Source of the DNA: Nitrospirota bacterium
GTDB taxonomy: Bacteria; Nitrospirota; JACRHL01
NCBI GenBank assembly: GCA_016212085.1
Contig: JACRHL010000019.1
Location: 186,001 to 250,000 of the forward strand
Direction: 5' to 3'
DNA: 64,000 nucleotides
Below the pieces are notes generated by a model. That model ran no database searches. It worked only from the letters and a program-made list of their open reading frames with translations, and had not been told where the DNA came from. The position numbers and the translations under genes are program-made. Below, piece by piece: positions 26,430-35,543 of the stretch (its first letter is position 1; each line of letters begins with the position of its first letter).

Positions 26430-28466
26430 TTGTTCATTGTCCGTGTGATCGGTTTCCCATCCGCGCCCGGCGCGCCGACCCGCTTGCGCCCGGGCCGCCT
26501 GGCCGCCGGCGCCGGGGCCGCCCTGCTCGCCCTGGCCCTGTGCGCCCCGTTTGCGGCCCATGCCAACAACTCGCAGACGGTCAACGCCTCGGAGCTGGGC
26601 AACCGCTTCGGCATGCTGCTGGCATCGGCCCCCGCCAGTTGCCTGTCCGTGCCCAACGGCGCCTACGAGACGAAGGCCAACTACCATCCCGGCGAGTCCG
26701 GCGACTGGTCCGGCTGCGAGGAGCGCGGCCGGGCCGCCGTGGACGCCGCCGCGCAGGCGGGCATGTTCGCGGACACCGGCTGGAGCGACCTGGATCACAC
26801 CTCCATCGAGGACGGCACCACCATCCTCCGCGAGCGCGACGTGGATGCCAACCAGGTCGAATATTATTTCACCGGAACCGATGTGAAGGCGGACACCAAC
26901 TTCGGCGCGAGCTGGGTGCCCACCGCGTGCGTGGGGCCCCACTGCGGCCACCTGCTGCGCGGCGACGTGAAGCAGTTCGACGAGAACGGCGACGGCAGGT
27001 TCGACGATACCTGGATCGACTACAACAACAACGGCGTCATCGACAGCGGCGAGATCGACCGGCTGCGGGCGGACCAGTTCGCCTGGGGCGCGACCTCCGT
27101 CGCCCTCACCCAGGAAGAGTTGGACATGGGCATCGGCGGCAACCTGTACCCGGCGGGCACCGGCCGCATGGGGGTCCGTTTCGCCCTGGGCCAGTTGAAC
27201 GCCGACCAACCCACCTTGGCGCAGTGCAACGGCCGGATGACCAACGCGGACGGCACGCCCAACACCGCCTGCCTGGACGGCAACAAGACCCCGCCCAACC
27301 CGTTCAACGTGGAAAAGGACCACTGGGCGGTGTGCGACCCGGACAAGTTCGTGCCGGTGACCGAGCCCGGCGGCAACCCGCTGATCGCCGACTGGACCGT
27401 GGCCCAGCGCGCCCTGGACAACTGCCTGTGGTTCTACGCGGCCGTGCCCATGGGGTTCGGAACGGCGCTGCCCGGGCCGGAAATTCTGCCCGGCGACCCC
27501 CTATGGGCCGACCCCACCCAGTCCACCCAGAACAACGACGGCACGCCGTTCGACGTGACCGGCCGCACCACCTGGGAAAACCAGGTGGTGCGCGCCATCA
27601 TGGATCACCGCGCCGCGACCACCGGCGTGGACAACCAGGATCTGCTCATCTCGGCGATGGTCACCTACGGCTTCGTTCCCGCCAGCCCCGGCAACACCGA
27701 CCTGGCCCGGGCCCGCTACTACAACGACTGGCAGCTGATCCAGTATGACGGTGATCCCGACAGGTCCGTGAACGGCGTGCTCGCCCACCCGGACATCCTG
27801 GCCCGCGACGCCGGCGGCGCGCTCACCGGCGCCACCGCCCTGGGCGAGCCGGCGGTGGGCAGCGTGGGGCCGGGCGGCTCGCGGGACACCTACGACAACA
27901 CCCTGCTCATCCAGCACCGCACCCTGGGGCGCGGCCGGGGCCGCGACTTCGCGGGCAACGTGCTGCCCGAGTGCGTGGGCTCCTCGGCCCCGGAATGCGA
28001 CGGCACCACCAACAACACCTACGACCCGTTCTGGGGCACCCAATACGTGCGCGACGGGTCGGGGAACATCGTCATGGAACCCGATCCCGACCCCCTGGCC
28101 CCGCCCGGCAGCATGCTGCCGGTGATCGACTGGGGCCGGGTGTTCAACTATCGCGATGGCGAGCCGTGCGACGGGCCGTGCCAGGCGTCGGGCGTGGGCC
28201 ACGTGGGTGGCATGAACCCGGACGGCACCTGGAACAGGAACGGCCTCATGTTCCTGACCGCCCAGGACGTGACCGGCTTCTTTTCCAGTTGCCTGAACTG
28301 CGACAGCCGGGTGAACGGCACCGAGCACATCTTCACCCCCAACGCGCCCAGCCTCGAGTTCATGCCCTACACCAACATGTGGCGCGACCTGCCCAGCATC
28401 TCCCACGGCGCCTCCGGCGGCAACCTGTCCGCCTATGCCGCCATGCCGGGCGATCCGGGCCCGTAA
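26430..28466 (+). CDS. Large exported protein of unknown function with EF-hand-type Ca2+ loops
   Basis: I do not recognise this 678-residue protein. A long signal peptide ends in ALLALALCAPFAAHA. Two consecutive EF-hand-like loops, DENGDGRFDD and DYNNNGVIDSGE, lie near residues 184-212. Several cysteine pairs (CVGPHC, CDGPCQ, CLNC) probably form disulfides. The protein is rich in Asn, Asp and Gly, as in secreted enzymes or surface proteins. The TTG start is chosen because GGGAGGGG lies eight bases upstream; a GTG at 26388 is the alternative and lacks such a site. It stands alone between stem-loops and a convergent DUF411 gene. Confidence 0.72.
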   Translation: MFIVRVIGFPSAPGAPTRLRPGRLAAGAGAALLALALCAPFAAHANNSQTVNASELGNRFGMLLASAPASCLSVPNGAYETKANYHPGESGDWSGCEERGRAAVDAAAQAGMFADTGWSDLDHTSIEDGTTILRERDVDANQVEYYFTGTDVKADTNFGASWVPTACVGPHCGHLLRGDVKQFDENGDGRFDDTWIDYNNNGVIDSGEIDRLRADQFAWGATSVALTQEELDMGIGGNLYPAGTGRMGVRFALGQLNADQPTLAQCNGRMTNADGTPNTACLDGNKTPPNPFNVEKDHWAVCDPDKFVPVTEPGGNPLIADWTVAQRALDNCLWFYAAVPMGFGTALPGPEILPGDPLWADPTQSTQNNDGTPFDVTGRTTWENQVVRAIMDHRAATTGVDNQDLLISAMVTYGFVPASPGNTDLARARYYNDWQLIQYDGDPDRSVNGVLAHPDILARDAGGALTGATALGEPAVGSVGPGGSRDTYDNTLLIQHRTLGRGRGRDFAGNVLPECVGSSAPECDGTTNNTYDPFWGTQYVRDGSGNIVMEPDPDPLAPPGSMLPVIDWGRVFNYRDGEPCDGPCQASGVGHVGGMNPDGTWNRNGLMFLTAQDVTGFFSSCLNCDSRVNGTEHIFTPNAPSLEFMPYTNMWRDLPSISHGASGGNLSAYAAMPGDPGP

Positions 28467-28498
28467 CACCGTCGCCGGCGGATCGCGCGGGGCCGCCG

Positions 28499-28984
28499 TC
28501 AATAGCGGCTGAACACCCGGGTGTTGCCGTTGCCGTCGAACGAGAGCACGTCATACCCCTCCGGCACCTTGCCGGGCGCCTGCATGCCGGGGGATTTCTT
28601 CGGCATGCCCGGCGCCGTCAGTCCACGCACGGGGGGGCGCTCCGCCAGCAGGCGCTGGATGTCGGCAGCCGGCACATGCCCCTCGATCACATAGCCCCCC
28701 ACCAGGGCCGTATGGCACGAGGCCAGGCTGTGCAGCACGCCGTTTTCCGCCTTGACCGCGTCCATGTCGTCCAGGTCGATGGCGGTCACGGTGAATCCCT
28801 CCGCGCGGAGGTGCGTGATCCAGTCCCCGCAGCATTCGCAACTCGGGGACTTGTACACGGTGACCGCCGGCCCCCCGGCCCCCTGCGCCGCCACCGGGGC
28901 GGCCAGGCCGCCGACCAGCAGCAATGCCCCCATGACCGATCGTAGCAGGGAGCGGATATGTCTGCCTTGGCAACATTTCCACAT
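28499..28984 (-). CDS. DUF411 metal-binding exported protein
   Basis: This 161-residue protein has an N-terminal signal (LLRSVMGALLLVGGLAAPVAAQ) and a DUF411 domain with the diagnostic CECCGDW metal motif and a SCHTALVGGYVIEGHVPAADI block. Family members bind copper or silver in the periplasm and are often encoded near metal-resistance genes; the CusCBA operon lies 2 kb away on the same strand. The ATG is preceded by GAGGTGATG. It starts 12 bp after the glucan phosphorylase stop and is probably cotranscribed with it, a pairing I cannot explain functionally. Confidence 0.88.
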   Translation of the reverse strand: MWKCCQGRHIRSLLRSVMGALLLVGGLAAPVAAQGAGGPAVTVYKSPSCECCGDWITHLRAEGFTVTAIDLDDMDAVKAENGVLHSLASCHTALVGGYVIEGHVPAADIQRLLAERPPVRGLTAPGMPKKSPGMQAPGKVPEGYDVLSFDGNGNTRVFSRY

Positions 28985-28996
28985 GGCATCACCTCA

Positions 28997-30712
28997 TCAG
29001 AAATAGGCCTTCAACACATACTGCTGGAGCATGCGCTGGGCGTTGAAGAATGACCCGTTGAGCGCGACGGCGTGGCGCATCACATCGGTGAAGCGCTGCC
29101 GTCCGTTGGTGAACAGGGGCACGATGTCGTGCTCCAGCCGGGCGTAGAGCTGGTCGGCGTCCGCCACGTGGTCGGGCGGCTCGCCCATGGCGTGGTTGCG
29201 GTCGTTCGCGCCGATGGCCCAGCCGGTCACGCCATCGATGCACCCCTCGATCCACCAGCCATCCAGCACCGACAGCGACGGCACGCCGTTCACCGCCGCC
29301 TTCATGCCCGATGTGCCCGAGGCCTCCAGCGGCGCCTGCGGGGTGTTCAGCCACACGTCCACCCCGGCGGTGAGGAGGCCCCCCAGCGCCATGTCGTAAT
29401 TGGGCAGGAACACCACCCGCACGTCGCCCTTGAGCGCGTTGGCGGCGCCGAACACCTTGCGGATCAGCTCCTTGCCGGCACCGTCGCCAGGGTGGGCCTT
29501 GCCCGCGAACGCCACCTGCAAACCACCCGCCTGGCGGCCGATGGCGGCCAGGCGCGGCAGGTCCCAGAACAGCAGGTCGGGGCGCTTGTAGGGCGTCATG
29601 CGGCGGGCGAAGCCGAGGGTGAGCGCCTCGGTGGAGAAACCCGCGTTGGTGACCCGGTTCACGTGGTCGATCAGCGCGGCCTTGGCCTGACAGTGCGCGT
29701 CCCACACCTCGCCGCGGGGGATGCCCAGGGCATAGCGCAGCGAAAAACTGTCCTCGCGCCAGCCGGCGATATGCCGGTCGAACAGGGCGGCGAACGGGGG
29801 CGAAACCCAGGTCGGCACGTGCACGCCGTTGGTGATGGAGTCGATGGTGTAGCGCGCGAACTGATGGCGCGCGATCTCGCCGTGTTTTTTGGCCACGCCG
29901 TTCACGTAGCGCGACAGGTTGAGGGCAAGGTAGGTCAGGTTCAGTTCGCCCTCGCAGCAGAACACGTCGGGCATCCCGAACTCGTCGCGCGGCCCCAGCA
30001 CCCGTTCGACCAGGTCCATGGGATAGCGGTCGTGCCCGGCCGGCACCGCCGTGTGGGTGGTGAACACACAGCGCTCCCGGGCCGCGCGCACGTCGGCCAT
30101 CTCGGGCTTGGCGCGCCCCTGGGCGGCCATGTGCTCGGCGATCAGCTCCAGGGTGAGGAACGCCGCATGGCCCTCGTTCATGTGGAAGCGGGCGATGTCC
30201 GCATGGCCCAGCGCGCGCAGCATGCGCACCCCGCCCATCCCCAGCACCACCTCCTGGCAGATGCGGTAGCGGGCGTCGCCGCCGTACAGACGGTGGGTGA
30301 GAGTGCGGTCCCAGGGGGCGTTGTCCGGCAGGTCCGCATCCAGGAACAGCACCGGCACCCGCCGGCCGGTGACGCCGGTGACCACGAGGCGCCAGGCGCG
30401 CAGCGCCACCGTCCTGCCCTCCACCGGCACCGTGGCGCGGGCGGGCAGCGCCTCCAAGGCGTCGGCGGGGTTCCATCCGGCGGGCGCCTCGGACTGCACC
30501 CCGTTGGCGTCGAGGGTCTGGAAAAAATACCCCTCGCGGTGCAGCAGGGTCACCGCCACCATGGACAGCCCCAGGTCGGCGGCGGCGCGCACCGTGTCCC
30601 CCGCCAGCACCCCCAGGCCGCCCGCATAGGTGGGGATGCTGTCGCGAAGGGCGATCTCCATGGAAAAATAGGCGATGCGCGGCGCATCGGCCACGGCTTG
30701 GCGACCGGACAT
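28997..30712 (-). CDS. glgP: Alpha-glucan (glycogen) phosphorylase, short form
   Basis: This 571-residue protein belongs to the short phosphorylase branch ([28 protein letters not shown] at the N-terminus, split here as FSMEIAL and [11 protein letters not shown]). The PLP lysine lies in [12 protein letters not shown] near residue 490. It releases glucose-1-phosphate from alpha-1,4-glucan in the cytoplasm. It lacks the extra regulatory segments of the 800-residue form, which is normal for this branch. The ATG gives the expected N-terminus. No other glycogen gene is in the window. DUF411 follows after 12 bp. Confidence 0.92.
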   Translation of the reverse strand: MSGRQAVADAPRIAYFSMEIALRDSIPTYAGGLGVLAGDTVRAAADLGLSMVAVTLLHREGYFFQTLDANGVQSEAPAGWNPADALEALPARATVPVEGRTVALRAWRLVVTGVTGRRVPVLFLDADLPDNAPWDRTLTHRLYGGDARYRICQEVVLGMGGVRMLRALGHADIARFHMNEGHAAFLTLELIAEHMAAQGRAKPEMADVRAARERCVFTTHTAVPAGHDRYPMDLVERVLGPRDEFGMPDVFCCEGELNLTYLALNLSRYVNGVAKKHGEIARHQFARYTIDSITNGVHVPTWVSPPFAALFDRHIAGWREDSFSLRYALGIPRGEVWDAHCQAKAALIDHVNRVTNAGFSTEALTLGFARRMTPYKRPDLLFWDLPRLAAIGRQAGGLQVAFAGKAHPGDGAGKELIRKVFGAANALKGDVRVVFLPNYDMALGGLLTAGVDVWLNTPQAPLEASGTSGMKAAVNGVPSLSVLDGWWIEGCIDGVTGWAIGANDRNHAMGEPPDHVADADQLYARLEHDIVPLFTNGRQRFTDVMRHAVALNGSFFNAQRMLQQYVLKAYF

Positions 30713-30918
30713 CCCGCGCCTACCCGGACCCGGATGGATGGGTGCCGGCGGGCGCCGCCACGCGGTTCCGGTGCGCCAGCGCCGCCATGCCGTCCCCTGA
30801 TTGCCCAGGCCGGTTCATGTGTCCTCCATCGCCACCCCGGGAGAGGCCGGCAGCCCGACGCCCCCTCGGCCAACAGTATCATGGCCGGGCTGGTGCGCGC
30901 CCGGCCCGTGGCAATGCA

Positions 30919-33900
30919 TCACGATTCATCCGCCTTCCCCTCCTTCACCTGCAACACCAGGGCATGGACCACCGGCAGCACCAGCAGGCACAGCACGGTG
31001 GTGGTGACCATGCCGCCGATCATGGGCGCGGCGATGCGCCGCATCACGTCGGACCCGGCTCCCGCTCCCCACATGATGGGCAAGAGGCCCGCGATCACCG
31101 CCGTGGCGGTCATGGCGATGGGGCGCACGCGCCGGGCGGTGCCCGAGAACGCCGCGTCCAGCAGCTCGTCCCGGCTGAGGCGGCGCCCAAGGCCCTCGCG
31201 GCGGCGCGCCACCTCCTGGTCGATGAACGTCAGCACCAGCACGCCGATCTCCACCGCCACCCCGGCCAGGGCGATGAACCCCACCGCCACGGCCACCGAC
31301 AGGTTGTACCCCAGCAGGTAGACCAGCCACACCCCGCCCACCAGGGCGAACGGCACCGACAGCATCACCACCAGCGGCGACACGACGTTGCGGAAGTTGA
31401 GGAACAGCAACAGGAAGATCAGCCCCAGGGTGAGCGGAATCACCACCTTGAGCCGCGCCGCCGCCCGCTCCATATACTCGAACTGGCCGGACCACGCCAG
31501 GGTGTAGCCGGCCGGCAGGGCCACCCGCTCCTGCACCACCCGCTTCGCCCGGGCCACGTAGCCGCCGATGTCGGAGGTGCGGATGTCCACGTACACCCAC
31601 GCGTTGGGGCGGGCGTTCTCGCTCTTGATGCCGGGCGCCTCGCGGCGCATGACGATGCGGGCCACCCGCCCCAGCGGCACCTGCACCCCCGTGGGGGTGG
31701 GGATCAGCACCCGCGCCAGCTGCTCCGGGTTGTCGCGCAGCTCCCGGGGGTAGCGCAGGTTGACCGGGTACCGTTCCAGCCCCTCCACCGTGCTGGTGAC
31801 GTTCATGCCCCCCACGGCGGACTCGATCACGTCCTGCACGTCACCCACGGTCAGGCCGTAACGGGCCGCCTCCGCCCGGTCGATGTCGAAATCGAGATAA
31901 TACCCCCCCGCCGCCCGGTCGCCAAAGGCGGAGAGGGTTTCGGGGAGCGTCTTCACCGCCTGCTCGACCTCCCGCGACAGGCGTTCCAGCTCCGCCAGAT
32001 CGGGCCCGCTCACCTTCACGCCGACGGGCGTCTTGATGCCGGTGGACAGCATGTCGATGCGGGTCTTGATGGGCATGGTCCAGGCGTTGGACAGGCCGGG
32101 AAAGCGGATGGCCGCGTCCATCTCGCGCATCAGGTCGGCGGTGGTCTTGCGCGGGTCGGGCCACAGTTCCCTGGGCTTCAGCCGCACCGTGGTCTCCATC
32201 ATCTCCAGGGGCGCGGAGTCCGTGGCCGAATTGGCGCGGCCCGCCTTGCCGAACACGCTTTCCACCTCGGGGAAGGTTTTCAGTATCTTGTCCGTCTGCT
32301 GCAACACCTCCCTGGCCTTGGTGATGGACATGCCGGGGAAGGCGGTGGGCATGTACAGGATGTCGCCCTCGTCCAGGGGCGGCATGAACTCCGAGCCCAG
32401 CCGCGTGGCGGGCCAGGCCGCCGCCGCCAGCACCAGGGCCGCCGCGAGCAGGGTGATCCCGCGCCAGCGCAGCGCCCCCTTGAGCAGCGGCGCGTGGGCC
32501 CAACGCAGGGCCCGGTTCAGGGGGTTGCTCTCCTCCGCCGGCAGCCGGCCGCGGATGAGGTAGCCCATCAGCACCGGCACCAGGGTGACGCACAGGATCG
32601 CCGCCGCGCCCATGGCATAGGTCTTGGTGAACGCCAGCGGCGCGAACAGCCGCCCCTCCTGGGCCTGCAACGTGAACACCGGCAGGAACGACACGGTGAT
32701 GATGAGCAGCGAGAAGAACAGCGCCGGCCCCACCTCCCGCGAGGCGGCGGCCACCACCCGCCAGCGCTCGCCCGCGTCCAGCGCCGCCGCTTTTTCGTGA
32801 ACGGCCCGTTCCAGGTGCTTGTGGGCGTTCTCGATGAGCACGATGGCGCCGTCCACCATGGCACCCAGGGCGATGGCGATGCCGCCCAGCGACATGATGT
32901 TGGCGTTCAGCCCCTGCAACCGCATGACGGTGAAGGCCGCCAGGATGCCCAACGGCAGGGTGACGATGGCCACCAGCGCCGAACGGGCGTGCAGCAGGAA
33001 CAGCACGCACACGGCGGACACCACCAGGAACTCCTCCACCAGCTTGCCCTTCAGGTTGGCCACCGCCCGCTCGATCAGCCCGCCCCGGTCGTACACGGGG
33101 ACGATCTCCACCCCGTCGGGCAGCCCCTTCGCCAGTTCCCCCAGCCGCTCGCGCACGGCGCGGATGGTGGCCAGGGCGTTCTCCCCGTAGCGCATGACCA
33201 CGACACCGCCGGCCACCTCCCCCTCGCCGTTCAGCTCGGTCACCCCCCGGCGCAGCTCGGGCCCGATCTGCACGTTGGCCACGTCCCCCAGGCGGATCGG
33301 CGTGCCGTTCCGGTTCACCCCCACCGGAATGCCGCGCAGGTCGTCCAGGGACTTGATATAGCCGCGGCCGCGCACCATGTACTCGGTCTCGCCCATCTCG
33401 ATGAGGCGCCCGCCCACGTCGTTGTTGGAGCGCATGATGGCGTCCCGCACCGTGGACAGGGGGATGCCGAGGGCGGACAGGGCGTTGGGGTTCACCTCCA
33501 CCTGGTACTGTTTGACGAAGCCCCCCACCGAGGCCACCTCCGCCACCCCCGGCACCGCCTGCAACGGATAGCGCAGGTACCAGTCTTGGAGCGACCGCAA
33601 TTGCGCCAGGTCGTGGGCCCCGGAACGGTCCACCAGGGCGTATTCGTACACCCAGCCGACGCCGGTGGCGTCCGGCCCCAGGGACGGGTTGACCCCCTCC
33701 GGCAGCCGGCCGCGCACGTAATTGAGGTATTCCAGCACCCGCGAGCGGGCCCAGTACATGTCGGTGCCGTCCTCGAAGATGAGGTAGACGAACGACGCCT
33801 CGAAGAACGAGTAGCCGCGCACCACCTTGGCCCCCGGCACCGCCAGCATGGCGGTGGTGAGGGGGTAGGTGACCTGGTCCTCCACCACCTGGGGCGCCTG

Positions 33901-34065
33901 GCCGGGGAACTCGGTGTACACGATCACCTGCACGTCCGACAGGTCGGGGATGGCGTCCAGCGGCGTGTTGCGGGCCGCCCACACCCCGGCGCCCACCAGG
34001 AACACCGTCGCCAGCAGCACCAGCAGGCGGTTCCCCAGGGACAGGTCGATGAGCCGCCGGATCAT
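30919..34065 (-). CDS. cusA: Copper/silver efflux RND transporter CusA
   Basis: This 1048-residue RND pump begins MIRRLIDLSLGNRLLVLLAT. It has the twelve-helix HME architecture: a large periplasmic loop after helix 1, the intramembrane Asp-containing helix 4 (LGGIAIALGAMVDGAIVLIEN) and a second loop after helix 7. The three CusA methionines that ferry Cu(I)/Ag(I) are conserved, in YMPTAFPG, LEMMETTV and RIDMLSTG, so copper/silver rather than zinc/cobalt is the likely cargo. The ATG overlaps the cusB stop (ATGA). It is the last gene of cusC-cusB-cusA. Confidence 0.95.
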   Translation of the reverse strand: MIRRLIDLSLGNRLLVLLATVFLVGAGVWAARNTPLDAIPDLSDVQVIVYTEFPGQAPQVVEDQVTYPLTTAMLAVPGAKVVRGYSFFEASFVYLIFEDGTDMYWARSRVLEYLNYVRGRLPEGVNPSLGPDATGVGWVYEYALVDRSGAHDLAQLRSLQDWYLRYPLQAVPGVAEVASVGGFVKQYQVEVNPNALSALGIPLSTVRDAIMRSNNDVGGRLIEMGETEYMVRGRGYIKSLDDLRGIPVGVNRNGTPIRLGDVANVQIGPELRRGVTELNGEGEVAGGVVVMRYGENALATIRAVRERLGELAKGLPDGVEIVPVYDRGGLIERAVANLKGKLVEEFLVVSAVCVLFLLHARSALVAIVTLPLGILAAFTVMRLQGLNANIMSLGGIAIALGAMVDGAIVLIENAHKHLERAVHEKAAALDAGERWRVVAAASREVGPALFFSLLIITVSFLPVFTLQAQEGRLFAPLAFTKTYAMGAAAILCVTLVPVLMGYLIRGRLPAEESNPLNRALRWAHAPLLKGALRWRGITLLAAALVLAAAAWPATRLGSEFMPPLDEGDILYMPTAFPGMSITKAREVLQQTDKILKTFPEVESVFGKAGRANSATDSAPLEMMETTVRLKPRELWPDPRKTTADLMREMDAAIRFPGLSNAWTMPIKTRIDMLSTGIKTPVGVKVSGPDLAELERLSREVEQAVKTLPETLSAFGDRAAGGYYLDFDIDRAEAARYGLTVGDVQDVIESAVGGMNVTSTVEGLERYPVNLRYPRELRDNPEQLARVLIPTPTGVQVPLGRVARIVMRREAPGIKSENARPNAWVYVDIRTSDIGGYVARAKRVVQERVALPAGYTLAWSGQFEYMERAAARLKVVIPLTLGLIFLLLFLNFRNVVSPLVVMLSVPFALVGGVWLVYLLGYNLSVAVAVGFIALAGVAVEIGVLVLTFIDQEVARRREGLGRRLSRDELLDAAFSGTARRVRPIAMTATAVIAGLLPIMWGAGAGSDVMRRIAAPMIGGMVTTTVLCLLVLPVVHALVLQVKEGKADES

Positions 34066-35543
34066 TGGTCCGCCCCCGTCCCGTGGTCGGGCATGGCGCC
34101 CATGTCGTGGTGGTGCGGGTTCTCCGCCGCGCCCGCGGCGGGCGCCGGCATGGCGGCCATGTCGTGCCCCCCCGTGGCGGCATCCCCGCCGCCGCGCGGG
34201 GTTGTCCCGGCGCTGGCCGGCACGGCGCCCGGGGCAACCGCCGGGGTGACCTCCATCATCTTGGCGGTGGCCTCCTTGAGCTTGGATTCGGAGTCGATCA
34301 GGAACTGGGCGCTGGTGACCACCTCCTCGCCCGGCTCCAGGCCGTTCACCACCTGGGTGAGCCCCTCGGCGCTGACGCCGAGGGTGACCGGGCGCGGCTC
34401 GAACTTGCCCGGCCCGCGCACCACGAACACCTGCTCGCGGGCCCCGGAACGGATCACCGCCTCGGCGGGGATCACCACCGCGTCCACCTGCCGGCTGGCA
34501 TGGATGGTGATGTCGGCGAACATCGCCGGCTTCAGCACCTGGTTGGGATTGGGAAACTCCAGCCGCACCTTGGCGGTGCGGGTGGTGGGCTCCATGTACG
34601 GATAGACGTAGGTGATCAGCCCCTCGAAGGTGCGCCCCGGCACCGCCGCCAGGGTCATCACCGCGTGGTCGCCGGCGCGCACCCACGGCAGGTCGGATTC
34701 GTACACGTCCACGTACACCCACACGCTGGACAGGTCGGCGATGGTGTACAGCTCGGTCTCGGGGGTCACGAACTCCCCCTGGCGCGCCCCCACGTTCACC
34801 ACCACCCCGTCGAACGGGGAGTGGATGTGCAGGGTCTTCTTGATCCGCCTCAGCAACTCCAATTCGGTGATCTGATGCTCGGGCACGTCCAGCAGGCGCA
34901 GGCGCCCGCGGGTGGAGACCACCAGCTCCTCGGCGCCGGAGCGGATGTCCGGGTAGGGGCTTTCCGCCAGTTTTTCCCGGTTTTCCAGGGCCAGCAGGTA
35001 CTCCTCCTGGGTGACCACCAGCTGCGGCGAATAGAGCGCCAGCAGGATGGTGTCCTCACTCACCGGCGCGCCGGTGCTGCCCACGGACAGGGCCTCGATC
35101 CACCCGTCGGTCTTGGGGTGCAGGCGGGCCACCCGCTCCTCGTTGAAATCCACCCGCCCCACCGTGCGGACCTCCCTGGCCAGGGTGCGGCGCTCCGCCC
35201 GCGCCGTGCGCACGCCGATGTTCTGCATCGTCACCGGATCGATGCGCACCGTGCCGCCGGGGTCGCCGGAGACGGCGCCGTCCGCGTACACGGGGATGTA
35301 GTCCATGCCCATGGAATCCTTGATCGGCACCGGGCTGGTGACCTCCGGGTTCATGGGGTTGCGGTAGAACAGCACCCTGCGCCCGTCCGCCTCCGGCGCG
35401 CGGGCGGCGGACGGCGCGTGGGGCGCCATGCCATCCCGGCCCGCATACGTCATCACCAGGTAGGCCCCCGCGATCCCCACCGCCAGGCCGATGGCCGCGC
35501 CAATCCAAGTCCGTCCGTTCATGGTGCCTCTCCGTCCGTTCAT
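34062..35543 (-). CDS. cusB: Efflux periplasmic adaptor CusB
   Basis: This membrane-fusion protein (493 residues from ATG at 35543, or 486 from ATG at 35522) has an N-terminal membrane anchor and a Met-rich metal-binding domain (YRNPMNPEVTSP, SMGMDYIP near residue 55-80). Hairpin, lipoyl and beta-barrel domains follow (HIHSPFDGVVVNVGARQGEFV). The C-terminal tail, rich in His and Met (GGHDMAAMP, NPHHHDMGAMPDH), may chelate Cu(I). The first 13 bases after each ATG, ATGAACGGACGGA, are duplicated, so two starts each have a good ribosome-binding site; 35543 overlaps the cusC stop and is preferred. Confidence 0.93.
   Translation of the reverse strand: MNGRRGTMNGRTWIGAAIGLAVGIAGAYLVMTYAGRDGMAPHAPSAARAPEADGRRVLFYRNPMNPEVTSPVPIKDSMGMDYIPVYADGAVSGDPGGTVRIDPVTMQNIGVRTARAERRTLAREVRTVGRVDFNEERVARLHPKTDGWIEALSVGSTGAPVSEDTILLALYSPQLVVTQEEYLLALENREKLAESPYPDIRSGAEELVVSTRGRLRLLDVPEHQITELELLRRIKKTLHIHSPFDGVVVNVGARQGEFVTPETELYTIADLSSVWVYVDVYESDLPWVRAGDHAVMTLAAVPGRTFEGLITYVYPYMEPTTRTAKVRLEFPNPNQVLKPAMFADITIHASRQVDAVVIPAEAVIRSGAREQVFVVRGPGKFEPRPVTLGVSAEGLTQVVNGLEPGEEVVTSAQFLIDSESKLKEATAKMMEVTPAVAPGAVPASAGTTPRGGGDAATGGHDMAAMPAPAAGAAENPHHHDMGAMPDHGTGADQ

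Noticed and set aside
30919-34722. CusA with a long N-terminal extension, as the open frame reads back to 34722
   Set aside because: The extension overlaps cusB antisense-free coding in another frame and has no RND homology. The ATG at 34065 gives the standard CusA start and an ATGA overlap with cusB.
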